Origin: Microcaldota archaeon
GTDB lineage: Archaea; Micrarchaeota; Micrarchaeia; Anstonellales; J096
Direction of reading: 5' to 3'
Length of the DNA: 36,877 bases
NCBI GenBank assembly: GCA_013153395.1
Contig: JAADEL010000049.1
Span: 1 to 36,877, forward strand
Part shown: positions 20,145 through 29,198 of the stretch, one piece after another
Position numbering within the stretch: position 1 is the stretch's first letter
How the letters are laid out: each line of letters starts with the position of its first letter
Notes under the pieces: model-generated
What the model saw: only the letters and a program-made list of their open reading frames with translations
Told to the model about the DNA's origin: nothing
Database searches by the model: none
Made by a program: the position numbers and the translations under genes

Positions 20145-21209
20145 TTAAATAACTATCGTGTTCAGAGGTGGGAGCTTGAGATTGCTTTCCAGTTCTTTTA
20201 TTTTAGAAAGAGGGGCATTGATAGAGACCTTGTCAGGAGCAAGGTTGCAGCGTTCCTTTACCTTGGAAGAAAGGTCATAGGTGCCGATTTCGCGGGCTTT
20301 GTCTATAATCTCTTGTTTGTTAAAACCGATAAGAGGTCGAAGGATGAGCATGGAAGTAATCTCGGAGATGGTGGAGAGGTTTCCTAGGGTTTGGGTGGAG
20401 ACCTGTCCTAGGCTTTCGCCTGTAGCAAGGGCCAGTGCATCGATATCTTTGCCTACCTTCTCAGCCACCCGATAGAGCATTCTTTTGAAAACAACCATGC
20501 GATAGCGTTTAGGGACGGTGAAGATTTGCTGAACAATCTCCCTACCATCCACGAAATAGAGTTTGCCTTCCATGCCCCAATGTTCTTTAAGATAGCGATA
20601 AACCTCAAGCACATCTTCATGGGGCTTGTCAGAGAGAAAGAGATAATCAATCTGGGCACCTCGACGGGCCAGCATCCAGCCTGCCACCGGAGAATCCAGC
20701 CCCCCGGAGAACATCAACAATACCTTTCCTTGGCTGCCATAGGGTAGGCCTCCCGGACCCTTCAAGGGATTCATGAGGATTAAGGCTCGACCATGCCTAA
20801 TCTCAACCTGAATTGTTTCATCATATTGTTTCACACCTAGCTTTATTCGTTCATGTAAAAGGGAGGCTAGCTTTTGGGCGATCTCAATAGAGGTGCCGGG
20901 ATAGGATTTGTCTGCTCTCTTTACCTCTAGCTTATAGACCTTATCGGGTGAGGCATGCTGGGTGATGGTAGAGGCAATACTCTCTAGGTCCTTTTCACTC
21001 TCTATAACATCCCATACCTCGGTGATGCCAAAAACGCGGGCAAGTTTTTCTTTATCCCCTTCAGCAAAGAGGCGGCCCTCCTTAAAGTAGGCCCAGCCAC
21101 CCATCCGTTCAATATTGCGGAAAAGCTGCTGAAAAAGGCGGCGTTGGCTCTGCCTGCTTTTTAGCCCAAGTTCATCATACTTGAGCAGGTATTTATTCGC
21201 TGAGGGCAT
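20145..21209 (-). CDS. thiI: tRNA 4-thiouridine synthase ThiI (no rhodanese domain)
   Basis: N-terminal ferredoxin-like/THUMP region, PP-loop MFSGGLDSPVAGWML, ATGESLGQVSTQTLGNL. Confidence 0.93.
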   Translation of the reverse strand: MPSANKYLLKYDELGLKSRQSQRRLFQQLFRNIERMGGWAYFKEGRLFAEGDKEKLARVFGITEVWDVIESEKDLESIASTITQHASPDKVYKLEVKRADKSYPGTSIEIAQKLASLLHERIKLGVKQYDETIQVEIRHGRALILMNPLKGPGGLPYGSQGKVLLMFSGGLDSPVAGWMLARRGAQIDYLFLSDKPHEDVLEVYRYLKEHWGMEGKLYFVDGREIVQQIFTVPKRYRMVVFKRMLYRVAEKVGKDIDALALATGESLGQVSTQTLGNLSTISEITSMLILRPLIGFNKQEIIDKAREIGTYDLSSKVKERCNLAPDKVSINAPLSKIKELESNLKLPPLNTIVI

Positions 21210-21516
21210 ACTTCATGCGATAGCCTTCCAGAGCCAGCCCGGTTTTGGTGGCATTTCGGGGCTTGCGAGAAACCTTGCTTATGTATTTATTGAACCAATA
21301 CCCAAAGTCGGAGAGGTTGTTAGTATGGTCAATCATCATATCAATAACGCTGGCAATAATGCGCTTGGCGCGTTCGTTGTTGCCCAAGAGAGCAAGGGCA
21401 ATAGCAATCTGATTCCTGAAATGGGCCTTGTCCTCATAAGACATCTGCTTCCATGCCTCCACTATGCGGCGACGGCGTTCCGGAGGAATCTGCTCAAACA
21501 CTCCCATCTTTACCAC
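21193..21516 (-). CDS. Hypothetical protein
   Basis: 107-aa ORF overlapping the thiI start; apparent operon. Confidence 0.6.
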   Translation of the reverse strand: MVKMGVFEQIPPERRRRIVEAWKQMSYEDKAHFRNQIAIALALLGNNERAKRIIASVIDMMIDHTNNLSDFGYWFNKYISKVSRKPRNATKTGLALEGYRMKYALSE

Positions 21517-21743
21517 TCCAATAATGGGTCGGTTGAACGGGTGCGGACCGCTTCCTCTAATCTCTCTACTAGCTCATCTGCTTCCTTTCTTGCTTCTAAG
21601 GCTAGGGGATTTGAATGGAATTGTTGGAGGATTTCCTCTAGTGCCTTGAGAGCCTCATCCACCTCTCGAAGAGAAGGAAGGGTTTCGAACATCTCTTTCT
21701 CAACTTGCTCAATTTCTTTATCTTCACGGTGTAGAATTGCCAT
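21510..21743 (-). CDS. Hypothetical small acidic, probably helical protein
   Basis: 77-aa ORF overlapping the next gene by a few nt; Glu/Leu-rich. Confidence 0.55.
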   Translation of the reverse strand: MAILHREDKEIEQVEKEMFETLPSLREVDEALKALEEILQQFHSNPLALEARKEADELVERLEEAVRTRSTDPLLEW

Positions 21744-21766
21744 ACTAATATTATGGGCCTAAATCT

Positions 21767-22036
21767 TTATAAGTCCCAAACATCTTCCGGTTCCTCGGTT
21801 ATAGGGATCCACTCTCCATCATAGTAGCGATAAAGCATTTTGTCTACCGAGTTGTAGAGCAAGAAGCTGGGATTGACGTTCTCTTCAGGCAAATCTATGG
21901 CAATATAGGGATAATTGAAGGTCCAAGGGATCTCCTCCCGAAAAGGATTCTCAACAATAAGAGCAATGCGCTTGGTCTCTTTCTTCTTTTGCTCACAATA
22001 TTGAATAATACGTTCAATATCTTCCTTTTTTGCCAT
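21767..22036 (-). CDS. Hypothetical protein (89 aa)
   Basis: MAKKEDIERIIQYCEQKKKETKRIALIVENPF... starts at ATG 22036. The longer ORF-track version is an artefact of reading through the tRNA. TTTAAA box just upstream. Confidence 0.6.
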   Translation of the reverse strand: MAKKEDIERIIQYCEQKKKETKRIALIVENPFREEIPWTFNYPYIAIDLPEENVNPSFLLYNSVDKMLYRYYDGEWIPITEEPEDVWDL

Positions 22037-22066
22037 ATTTACATAAGGAAAATAAGGTTTTAAAGG

Positions 22067-22152
22067 TGGAGGGGGTGGGATTTGAACCCACGAACCCACT
22101 ACGGGACCAGGTCTTAAGCCTGGCGCCTTTGGCCTGGCTTGGCTACCCCTCC
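22067..22152 (-). tRNA. tRNA-Leu (anticodon UAA), CCA not encoded
   Basis: Reverse strand GGAGGGGTAGCCAAGCC...CCAGG-CTTAAGA-CCTGG...GTGGG-TTCAAAT-CCCAC-CCCCTCC-A; 7-bp acceptor, long variable arm. Confidence 0.95.
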
Positions 22153-22197
22153 TACCACTATTTACCTCTAAAACCTTTTTAAATTCCACGGTATATA

Positions 22198-24489
22198 ATG
22201 CTTATAATCATGGATACGAAAAAGAAGCTGGAATTGTTAGGTAAGCAGATGGCTGAGCAAATCCTCCAAGGAAAATCTCCCACCTTCAAAACCAGGGTAA
22301 GGTCAAGGTCTAATGTGGTGCTAAATGATGGGATTTTAACGTTGGGAGAGCGATGGGAGGAGAGAACCTTTGCCAATGTTTCACAAGCCAAGATCTTTAT
22401 GCAAACGATGGCGGTAGCCAGCAAGCTAAAGAGCTTTCTTGACCAAGGACTCCACACCAGTATACGAGGCCTCTATTATCAGCTGAAGTTTAGCCTTGGA
22501 GAGGATCTAGACGAAAATCTCTTCGATGAACAGAGCGAGAGTAATGCGTTAGTGGAGGATTTAGAGGCGGCATTGGGTGTGAAACGAGAGGACTTCAATC
22601 TCACTACCGATAGAAAGGGTGTATTAGCAGGACCTATAAAAATCATAGATAGATTTGGAGGAGAGGAGGTAGTTATTGACGGAACAAAGATGGGTAGAAG
22701 CGGATGGATGATTCCTTCGGATGTGGATAATGACATGGAGATAAAAGAGGTGGATGCCAACTATGTGCTGGTGGTGGAAAAGGATGCACTCTGGCAACGT
22801 TTGAATGAGGACCGCTTTTGGGAGAAAGAAAAGGCCCTTCTGATCACCCCAAAAGGACAATCATCTCGTGGAACAAGAAGGTTGTTGAGAAAGTTAGCCG
22901 ATATGGGTTTGCCCATCTATGTGTTTAGCGTAGGGCCTGATACCTGGATTACCATTTATACTAAAGACAAAGTAGGGTTAAGGAAGATCTCCCAGCTTAA
23001 GGCAGGGGACGAGGTGTTTGATGGATTTGCAAAAAGGAGCGATAGTCCTTATTACTCAGAAGGAGTATCTCCAGCAGGCAGAGTATGGATAGTAAAGATA
23101 GGGCAAGTGGTGGAACATGAGCATAACGGAAAGATGTTTGAGATTGTGAACAACCAGGGAAAAAGCATCTGGGTAACAGAAAATCATTCTTTGATTGTGT
23201 TTAATTCCAGATTGTTTGTGATTGGGGAGAAAGTACCCGATGATATCACCCATTGGGACTATGGATTGGTGAGATATCTTCCCAATATGGAGATGTTAAC
23301 AGAATGGGAGGGAAAAAAGATTACCAAGGCCTTCATGATAAAGCTGGCTCTAAGCTGGGCTCCCGAGATAAGAAAGAGAAAATCGGTGGAGAAGCTCCTT
23401 CAAAAGCACAGGATTTCTTATAAAGAGGGAAAGCATACGTTGGAGCTAAAGGAAAAACTTCCTCTTCAGCCATGGGCGGATGAAGTGCTCAACATGCCCT
23501 ATAAGGAGGAGTTTATAAAGGCTTACTTCCTAGCCTATGGACAAAGAAAGTATGGCGGAATAACAGTAGAAGTCAGCGATGAGAGGGCCAAGGCAGTATT
23601 GACCACCTTGCTTGATCAACTCGACATAGACTACAATGCTTTAGATGACCAGATCACCTTAAAGACCTCCTTCCAATCGATAGAAAAAGGAAAGTTCCCT
23701 AAAATCAAGTTCCCGCTGAAGTTGTTCAAATCAGTGGAGTACCTCTTTAAGCTCAAGTATAAGAAATCCCTTCATAAGCTGGAGAAGCTTTCCCTGGAAG
23801 AATTCCGCGATTTTATCATGAATACTCCGCCTTCAAAGACCTATTGTTTGCTGGAGGATTGTAAGGAGGGGATTTCTCCTCCTATGCGGAAGCGGGCAAG
23901 AGATGTGTTGTTCAAGCAGAAGCTTATCACAAAAACCGGACGCTTAACCAATAAAGCCTTAAACATGCTTAGGAAGCTGGAGTTGTTGGAGAATATGGTA
24001 AGGCATAGGGTGGTGCCCCAGAAGCTTAAGATTGCCCGCGTCAAAACCAAGAAAACCAAGGTGTATGATATCTCGTTGCCGGGTGTAGGCACCTTTTTCG
24101 GGAATAGTATCGCTGTGCACAATACCGATTGTGATGCTTGGGGATGGTATATATATTGGACTTTGAAAACAGGCTCTATCAATCTTGCCTATCTAGGAAA
24201 AGAATTCACCGTACCAGAGGCCAAGTTTATTGGAGTGACGATGTCCGACATAGAGAAGTTCCCATTCTTAAAAAAGCTCACCATAAAGGCAAAAGAGGTA
24301 GACCTAAAAAGGGCTCAGGAGATGCTAAACTATCCTTGGATTAACAAGCATCCAGAATGGGTGAGAGAGCTTGAGCTTGTGCTTAAAACCAAAAAGAAGC
24401 TAGAGCAAGACGCCCTTCAAGGGCAAAGACTTACCTTTGTAGGAGAATACGTGAAAAAGAAAATAGAAGAGCAGGATTTCTTACCTTAG
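22198..24489 (+). CDS. top6A: DNA topoisomerase VI subunit A (Spo11-like), interrupted by an in-frame intein
   Basis: N-extein TSIRGLYYQLKFSL (catalytic Tyr region), VVEKDALWQRL (Toprim Glu), LPIYVF; C-extein TDCDAWGWYIYWTLKTGSINLAY. Likely start at the ATG at 22210. Confidence 0.95.
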   Translation: MLIIMDTKKKLELLGKQMAEQILQGKSPTFKTRVRSRSNVVLNDGILTLGERWEERTFANVSQAKIFMQTMAVASKLKSFLDQGLHTSIRGLYYQLKFSLGEDLDENLFDEQSESNALVEDLEAALGVKREDFNLTTDRKGVLAGPIKIIDRFGGEEVVIDGTKMGRSGWMIPSDVDNDMEIKEVDANYVLVVEKDALWQRLNEDRFWEKEKALLITPKGQSSRGTRRLLRKLADMGLPIYVFSVGPDTWITIYTKDKVGLRKISQLKAGDEVFDGFAKRSDSPYYSEGVSPAGRVWIVKIGQVVEHEHNGKMFEIVNNQGKSIWVTENHSLIVFNSRLFVIGEKVPDDITHWDYGLVRYLPNMEMLTEWEGKKITKAFMIKLALSWAPEIRKRKSVEKLLQKHRISYKEGKHTLELKEKLPLQPWADEVLNMPYKEEFIKAYFLAYGQRKYGGITVEVSDERAKAVLTTLLDQLDIDYNALDDQITLKTSFQSIEKGKFPKIKFPLKLFKSVEYLFKLKYKKSLHKLEKLSLEEFRDFIMNTPPSKTYCLLEDCKEGISPPMRKRARDVLFKQKLITKTGRLTNKALNMLRKLELLENMVRHRVVPQKLKIARVKTKKTKVYDISLPGVGTFFGNSIAVHNTDCDAWGWYIYWTLKTGSINLAYLGKEFTVPEAKFIGVTMSDIEKFPFLKKLTIKAKEVDLKRAQEMLNYPWINKHPEWVRELELVLKTKKKLEQDALQGQRLTFVGEYVKKKIEEQDFLP
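22927..24123 (+). mobile_element. Intein (about 399 aa) within Top6A
   Basis: Starts SVGPDTWITIY...KAGDEVF (block A), IWVTENHSLIVF (block B), ends VYDISLPGVGTFFGNSIAVHN (blocks F/G) followed by +1 Thr. Removal joins LPIYVF to TDCDAWGWYIY. Confidence 0.95.
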
Positions 24490-25019
24490 AAAGGGTTGTC
24501 GGGCCTGAGCTTATAGGCTCGGAATTCCCTTCTTTTTTCAGCCTCCACTTTCCTAGCCACCTCCTGGAACTCCTGAGGAAGCTCATCTATTTGAGGCTTA
24601 GTAGAGGCATGCTTCCACATCAAGGCAAAGAGATCCTTGCGGTGTGGAAGATGCTGGACGAGTTTGAGGATGGATTTAAAGTCGGAGAGCTCTGGCGCTC
24701 TTTTTACCAATTGCTCAGCCACCTTCTCAAATCCCTTGGCAATAGCATAAGGGAGAGGATTGGTGTACTTTTTATCCACTAGCAGATCCTCCTTAGAGAG
24801 AAGTTGAAGAACCTCAAGAGCTAGCTTCTCATCCTCGATGGCTCGAAGCATATAGGTGAAGGGATTGTTGCGAGTGGCAATAATAAGCTCCGCCAACGCT
24901 GACACAAAAGAAGGTCCATATTGTTGGATTCCCCTCTTGAGGACGCGACAGAATCTCTCTCTATCGTAATGTACTCCAAAGGCAGCTTTCGCATAATCGG
25001 TGTAAAATGCCACTCTCAT
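24486..25019 (-). CDS. Hypothetical protein, helical
   Basis: 177-aa ORF; possibly ankyrin/HEAT-like helical pairs but no family recognised. Confidence 0.65.
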   Translation of the reverse strand: MRVAFYTDYAKAAFGVHYDRERFCRVLKRGIQQYGPSFVSALAELIIATRNNPFTYMLRAIEDEKLALEVLQLLSKEDLLVDKKYTNPLPYAIAKGFEKVAEQLVKRAPELSDFKSILKLVQHLPHRKDLFALMWKHASTKPQIDELPQEFQEVARKVEAEKRREFRAYKLRPDNPF

Positions 25020-25039
25020 ACATAAATTACCACCAAATC

Positions 25040-25669
25040 TTATTTAAACCTTTCTATAGCACAATCTACCACATATTGTTGTGCCTTGCTCATATAATGA
25101 AGGCGTAATAGCTTAGGGTCTAGATCCCACAAGGAGTAGACAGTAGGATGCTTGAGTTGGTCAAGATGGGCAAGCAAGGTTAATGGCACAGGAAGGCCAG
25201 CGGTACGGTCAGCCGCCACATTAGCCCATCTCTTTTTGCCATTCCAGAAAGGGTAATCCTTATGGTTGTGGATATGGCCATGCACCAAGATATGACCGTT
25301 TTGGTTACGGTTGAATTGTCGGGGATTATGGATAAAGGCAAACTTATGAGTCTTCCCGTTAAAACGAATGCGATAAAAATTGGCAAACATCACTTTAGGA
25401 TGGTGTCCATTTATCCGGTCATGATTGCCCATTATAAAAGAGGAAAGATTACGCGGAAGCCTTTTTAGCCATGGGAAAGGAGATTCATCCCTTGCCATAT
25501 CCCCTACAAAGATCACACTTCCATCTGAGGTAATCTCCTTCCAGACTTTTAACAGAACCCGGTTCATTTCGTTCACATCGTCAAAACGCCTTTTCTCCCG
25601 GTTTCGAAACCTTAACACCACTACGTCCCCAAAGTGGGTATCAGCCACCGTGTAAAACACTTTCCCCAT
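25040..25669 (-). CDS. Calcineurin-like metallophosphoesterase
   Basis: VADTHFGD, VGDMARDE, MGNHDR, VHGHIHNH motifs. Confidence 0.88.
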   Translation of the reverse strand: MGKVFYTVADTHFGDVVVLRFRNREKRRFDDVNEMNRVLLKVWKEITSDGSVIFVGDMARDESPFPWLKRLPRNLSSFIMGNHDRINGHHPKVMFANFYRIRFNGKTHKFAFIHNPRQFNRNQNGHILVHGHIHNHKDYPFWNGKKRWANVAADRTAGLPVPLTLLAHLDQLKHPTVYSLWDLDPKLLRLHYMSKAQQYVVDCAIERFK

Positions 25670-25672
25670 ATT

Positions 25673-26668
25673 CTACCTTTCCCGAACATTTTTTAAAACA
25701 TCTAGGAAAAAGTCCCAGGTTTTTACCACCGTCAGATCCCTACATCTTACCTCGCGCCCTAGGACCTCAGAGAAAGAAGGGGTTGTCCTGCCTTCATCGC
25801 CGTGAAAAAGTTCTTTGATATAAGTGCCTGCCTCAGCGGCCACATAGGTAAAGGTCTCGAAGCTCTTTACCCAATAAACGGTCTTTTTACGGGTTTTCTT
25901 TGCCCTCCGGTTTTCCACCCTCTTAGGTGTATATTGGGAGATAACGAGGTTTTGAAAGGTAGATTCCAGCTTCTTCCTTTCCTCGGGAGAGAAAGGATCA
26001 TGATGGCAGAGATAGAGCTTGTCAAAATGAGAATCCGAGACCAACTTCACAAAGCTCCTGGGCACCTTCCCATAGATAATGGCAACTACCTCGGGTGTTT
26101 CAATAAGGCCTTGGAAGTCCTGGAAGCTCTCGGGTTTTTGGAGCTCCATCACAAAGGCCCTGCCCCCGATGTTAAAGGCATCCACATCCTCCCTGCCTGA
26201 AGCATGCATATAATAGGCCTTGGGCTTGTAGATTTGAGAGAGATAATCTCCGATAATCTCCTCCACTGAGTTCCACTTCTTGCGATGCCAGCGCTTTTGG
26301 GATATCATGTTTTTGAGCTTGAAATATCTCCCGAATAAAAAGAGGTCTCCTTTTTCCAGACTGTAGCCCTCAGGCGTGACGTTGATTATGGTCTCCGCAT
26401 TATCATAATCTAACACAAGGTTGTTGCGCTCTAGGATGAACTTCCTTATGTCAGAGGCCAGCGTGCTGCGAGGATTAAAGAGATAGTTTTCCTCATTAAA
26501 GCCGGAGATGCGGATAGCTGCCTTGCCCTCTAGCCCCTGCAAGGATTCCAGCTTCTCAAATATGTTATAGCATACTGGACAGGATCCGGGCTTGGGAGCA
26601 ACATTATATCGGTAAGCGCATCTCTCACATACCACGCTTTTGTGTAAAGGATAGGGATTAAAAAGCAT
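25673..26668 (-). CDS. pus10: tRNA pseudouridine synthase Pus10
   Basis: N-terminal CxxC...CPVC zinc site, HASGREDVDAFNIGGRAFVMEL catalytic motif, ISQYTPKRVENRRAKKTRKK, GTYIKELFHGDEGRTTPSFSEVLG. Start MLFNPYP at 26668 favoured. Confidence 0.92.
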   Translation of the reverse strand: MLFNPYPLHKSVVCERCAYRYNVAPKPGSCPVCYNIFEKLESLQGLEGKAAIRISGFNEENYLFNPRSTLASDIRKFILERNNLVLDYDNAETIINVTPEGYSLEKGDLFLFGRYFKLKNMISQKRWHRKKWNSVEEIIGDYLSQIYKPKAYYMHASGREDVDAFNIGGRAFVMELQKPESFQDFQGLIETPEVVAIIYGKVPRSFVKLVSDSHFDKLYLCHHDPFSPEERKKLESTFQNLVISQYTPKRVENRRAKKTRKKTVYWVKSFETFTYVAAEAGTYIKELFHGDEGRTTPSFSEVLGREVRCRDLTVVKTWDFFLDVLKNVRER

Positions 26669-26675
26669 CCTGCTT

Positions 26676-29198
26676 ATGTTAAGCGGAATGATAACTAGGG
26701 TGGAGCCCCAACACACCGATAAAGAAATCTTGGATATGCTGGACGAGGATGTAGCTCTATGGTTTAAAACTACCTATAGGTCCTTTACCCCTCCTCAGAA
26801 GATTGCCATACCTGAAATCATAAAGAAGGAAAATGTGCTTGTGAGCTCGCCTACTGGTTCGGGAAAAACGCTCTCGGCTTTTCTCGGGATATTGGATGAG
26901 CTCATAAAGCTTCATAAGCAAAAAAAGCTAGAACGCAAGATATATGCCCTTTATGTTTCTCCGCTGCGGGCCCTCAACAACGATATCAAGAGGAACTTGA
27001 TAGATGTGATGGAATCCCTCAAGCGGTTCTATCCTACAGAGGATATAAAAATAGGGGTGTGGACAGGAGATACTACGCAAGCAGAAAGGGACAAGATGCG
27101 CAGGAATCCTCCTCATATCTTGATCACAACACCTGAGTCCCTGACAATAATGCTAAGCACCAGCATGCTCAAGCATCTTAAGGAGATAGAATGGGCCATT
27201 GTGGATGAGATACATGCTTTGGCTGACAACAAGAGAGGGGCTTTGCTCTCTGTCTCCTTGGAAAGGATAGCCCACTATAAGGAGTTTGTGCGCATAGGTC
27301 TCTCTGCTACCATCCACCCGCTAGAGGAGGTTGCCAAGTATCTTGTAGGGCCTAAGAGGAAGTGCAAGGTGGCCGATGTCACCTATAGCAAGGCCTTTGA
27401 GGTAGATTCAGAAAGCGTGATGGACAACTTTATCTATGAGCCTGACGAAAAGGTATTTGTAAACTTGATGAACTTCTTGGCAAAAAAGGTGATGGAGAAC
27501 AAAACCACCTTGATCTTTACCAACACACGCTCAGGAGCAGAGGCATTGGCCTTTCGCCTTAAACAATGGCTTAAAGGAAAGCTGCCGCCCGATGCTATTG
27601 AGGTCCATCACTCCAGCTTAAGCAGGAACAAAAGGCTGGAAGTAGAGGAAAGGATGAAAAGAGGAGAGCTCAAGGCCATATTCTCCTCCACAAGCCTTGA
27701 ACTAGGCATAGATATTGGATACATTGATTTGGTGATAATGATAAACTCGCCCAAGAGTGTGGCAAAGGCGGTCCAACGCATAGGAAGGGCAGGCCACCGG
27801 TTGCATGAGGTAAGCAGAGGAATCCTGCTAGGGTTGGATATGGATACCTTTATTGAGAACTCCATTATTGTGAAAAACATCCGGGAGAGGCATTATGATA
27901 AAACTAAGGTAATCAAGAATGCACTTGATGTGCTTGCTCAGCATATCATAGGTATGGCTGCTCAAGAGGAGAAACTTTCCTTAGAGGAGATAAAAAAGAT
28001 TATTTACAAAACCTATACCTATGGGGAGTTGCCCGAGGAGAGTTTTGAAGGCTTGATTGAATATCTGAAGGGATTTAGTCCGTTGTTCAGGCCTAAGATT
28101 ATTGTGGATGAGAATGAGGTAAGGCTCCACCCTGCCATGAAACGATTCTTTTATTGGAGAGGGGTTGGAACAATACCTTCGGAAATCAAGCTAGATGTCA
28201 TAGATATAGAGAACCATCGTAAGATAGGGGATTTGGATGAGGTGTTTGCTGAGGAGCTTATGCCCGGAGATGTGTTTGTGATCGCCTCCAAGCCCTATCG
28301 CGTGATGAGGATCTTTAACAACGTGGTATATGTGAAAAAGGCGCCTGAGAAAGAGCCCCAAATCCCAAGATGGGTGTCAGAGGTGCTCCCGCTAGGATAT
28401 GAGATTGCATTAGATATTGAGAGCTTTCGCACCAACGCCCAGTCCATGGATGCTCAGGAGATTGCTACCCTCCTTCAAATCTACCCCAAGTATGCTAATC
28501 AGATAAAGGAATACTTAGAAGAACAGGCCCAGTATGCCGTGGTGCCTGATGAGAAAACCTTTTTGGTGGAGAAGATAGAGGAGGATGACAAAAACTATTA
28601 TATCTTTCACACAGTAGCGGGTCGAAGAGCCAACGAAGCCATATCCAAGGTATTTTCTTCCATCGTGGCAAAGGCCCATCGCATAGATGTAAGAAGCTTG
28701 TTCAACGACTATGGATTTGTGATCGTGCTGCCTTGGGACATCGAGCTCACCAAATCCGAAATCAAAAACATGCTCAATATCTCGCAGGAGGAGTTTTTGC
28801 GAGAGCTCAAGCAGGTGCTCAAGAACACGGAGCGGTTTAAACTTCGGTTTAGGCATATTGCAGAAAGGGCGTTTGCTATCGTGAAACAAAAGGACCCCAG
28901 GTTCAGCACATTGGCTATCTCTAATAGGTTGTTGGAGGAGCTGTTTGAAACCGATCCTGAGCATCCCCTTATCCAAGAAACCTACAATGAGATTATGAAC
29001 TATGACCTGCGTATAGACGAAGCCCTCGATTACCTAAAGAAGGTGAGAAAGCGCAAGTTGGAGTTGTTGCCTCTCTCTATGCCCAGTCCCTTTGCTTGGA
29101 ACATCCTCTATGCAAGCCACTCAGGAGACGTGGTAAACATCAAGAGCAGGAGAGAGCTTATAAGGGAGCTCCATCAAAAGATAAAGGAGATGCTATGA
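26676..29198 (+). CDS. lhr: Lhr-type SF2 DNA/RNA helicase (Lhr-core)
   Basis: SSPTGSGKTLSAFLG, VDEIHALADNKRG, GLSATI, STSLELGIDIGYIDLVI, QRIGRAGHRL. In-frame ATG at 26688 is the likelier start. Confidence 0.93.
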   Translation: MLSGMITRVEPQHTDKEILDMLDEDVALWFKTTYRSFTPPQKIAIPEIIKKENVLVSSPTGSGKTLSAFLGILDELIKLHKQKKLERKIYALYVSPLRALNNDIKRNLIDVMESLKRFYPTEDIKIGVWTGDTTQAERDKMRRNPPHILITTPESLTIMLSTSMLKHLKEIEWAIVDEIHALADNKRGALLSVSLERIAHYKEFVRIGLSATIHPLEEVAKYLVGPKRKCKVADVTYSKAFEVDSESVMDNFIYEPDEKVFVNLMNFLAKKVMENKTTLIFTNTRSGAEALAFRLKQWLKGKLPPDAIEVHHSSLSRNKRLEVEERMKRGELKAIFSSTSLELGIDIGYIDLVIMINSPKSVAKAVQRIGRAGHRLHEVSRGILLGLDMDTFIENSIIVKNIRERHYDKTKVIKNALDVLAQHIIGMAAQEEKLSLEEIKKIIYKTYTYGELPEESFEGLIEYLKGFSPLFRPKIIVDENEVRLHPAMKRFFYWRGVGTIPSEIKLDVIDIENHRKIGDLDEVFAEELMPGDVFVIASKPYRVMRIFNNVVYVKKAPEKEPQIPRWVSEVLPLGYEIALDIESFRTNAQSMDAQEIATLLQIYPKYANQIKEYLEEQAQYAVVPDEKTFLVEKIEEDDKNYYIFHTVAGRRANEAISKVFSSIVAKAHRIDVRSLFNDYGFVIVLPWDIELTKSEIKNMLNISQEEFLRELKQVLKNTERFKLRFRHIAERAFAIVKQKDPRFSTLAISNRLLEELFETDPEHPLIQETYNEIMNYDLRIDEALDYLKKVRKRKLELLPLSMPSPFAWNILYASHSGDVVNIKSRRELIRELHQKIKEML

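Noticed and set aside
21767-22189. ORF-track 140-aa protein with N-terminus MEFKKVLEVNSGRRGSQARPKAPGLRPGPVVGS
   Set aside because: The N-terminal part is translation of the tRNA-Leu gene; the plausible coding start is ATG at 22036.
29096-29194. Extended N-terminus of the phosphoesterase ORF
   Set aside because: It lies inside the lhr reading frame and lacks coding character; the conserved domain starts at MHPWGAI.
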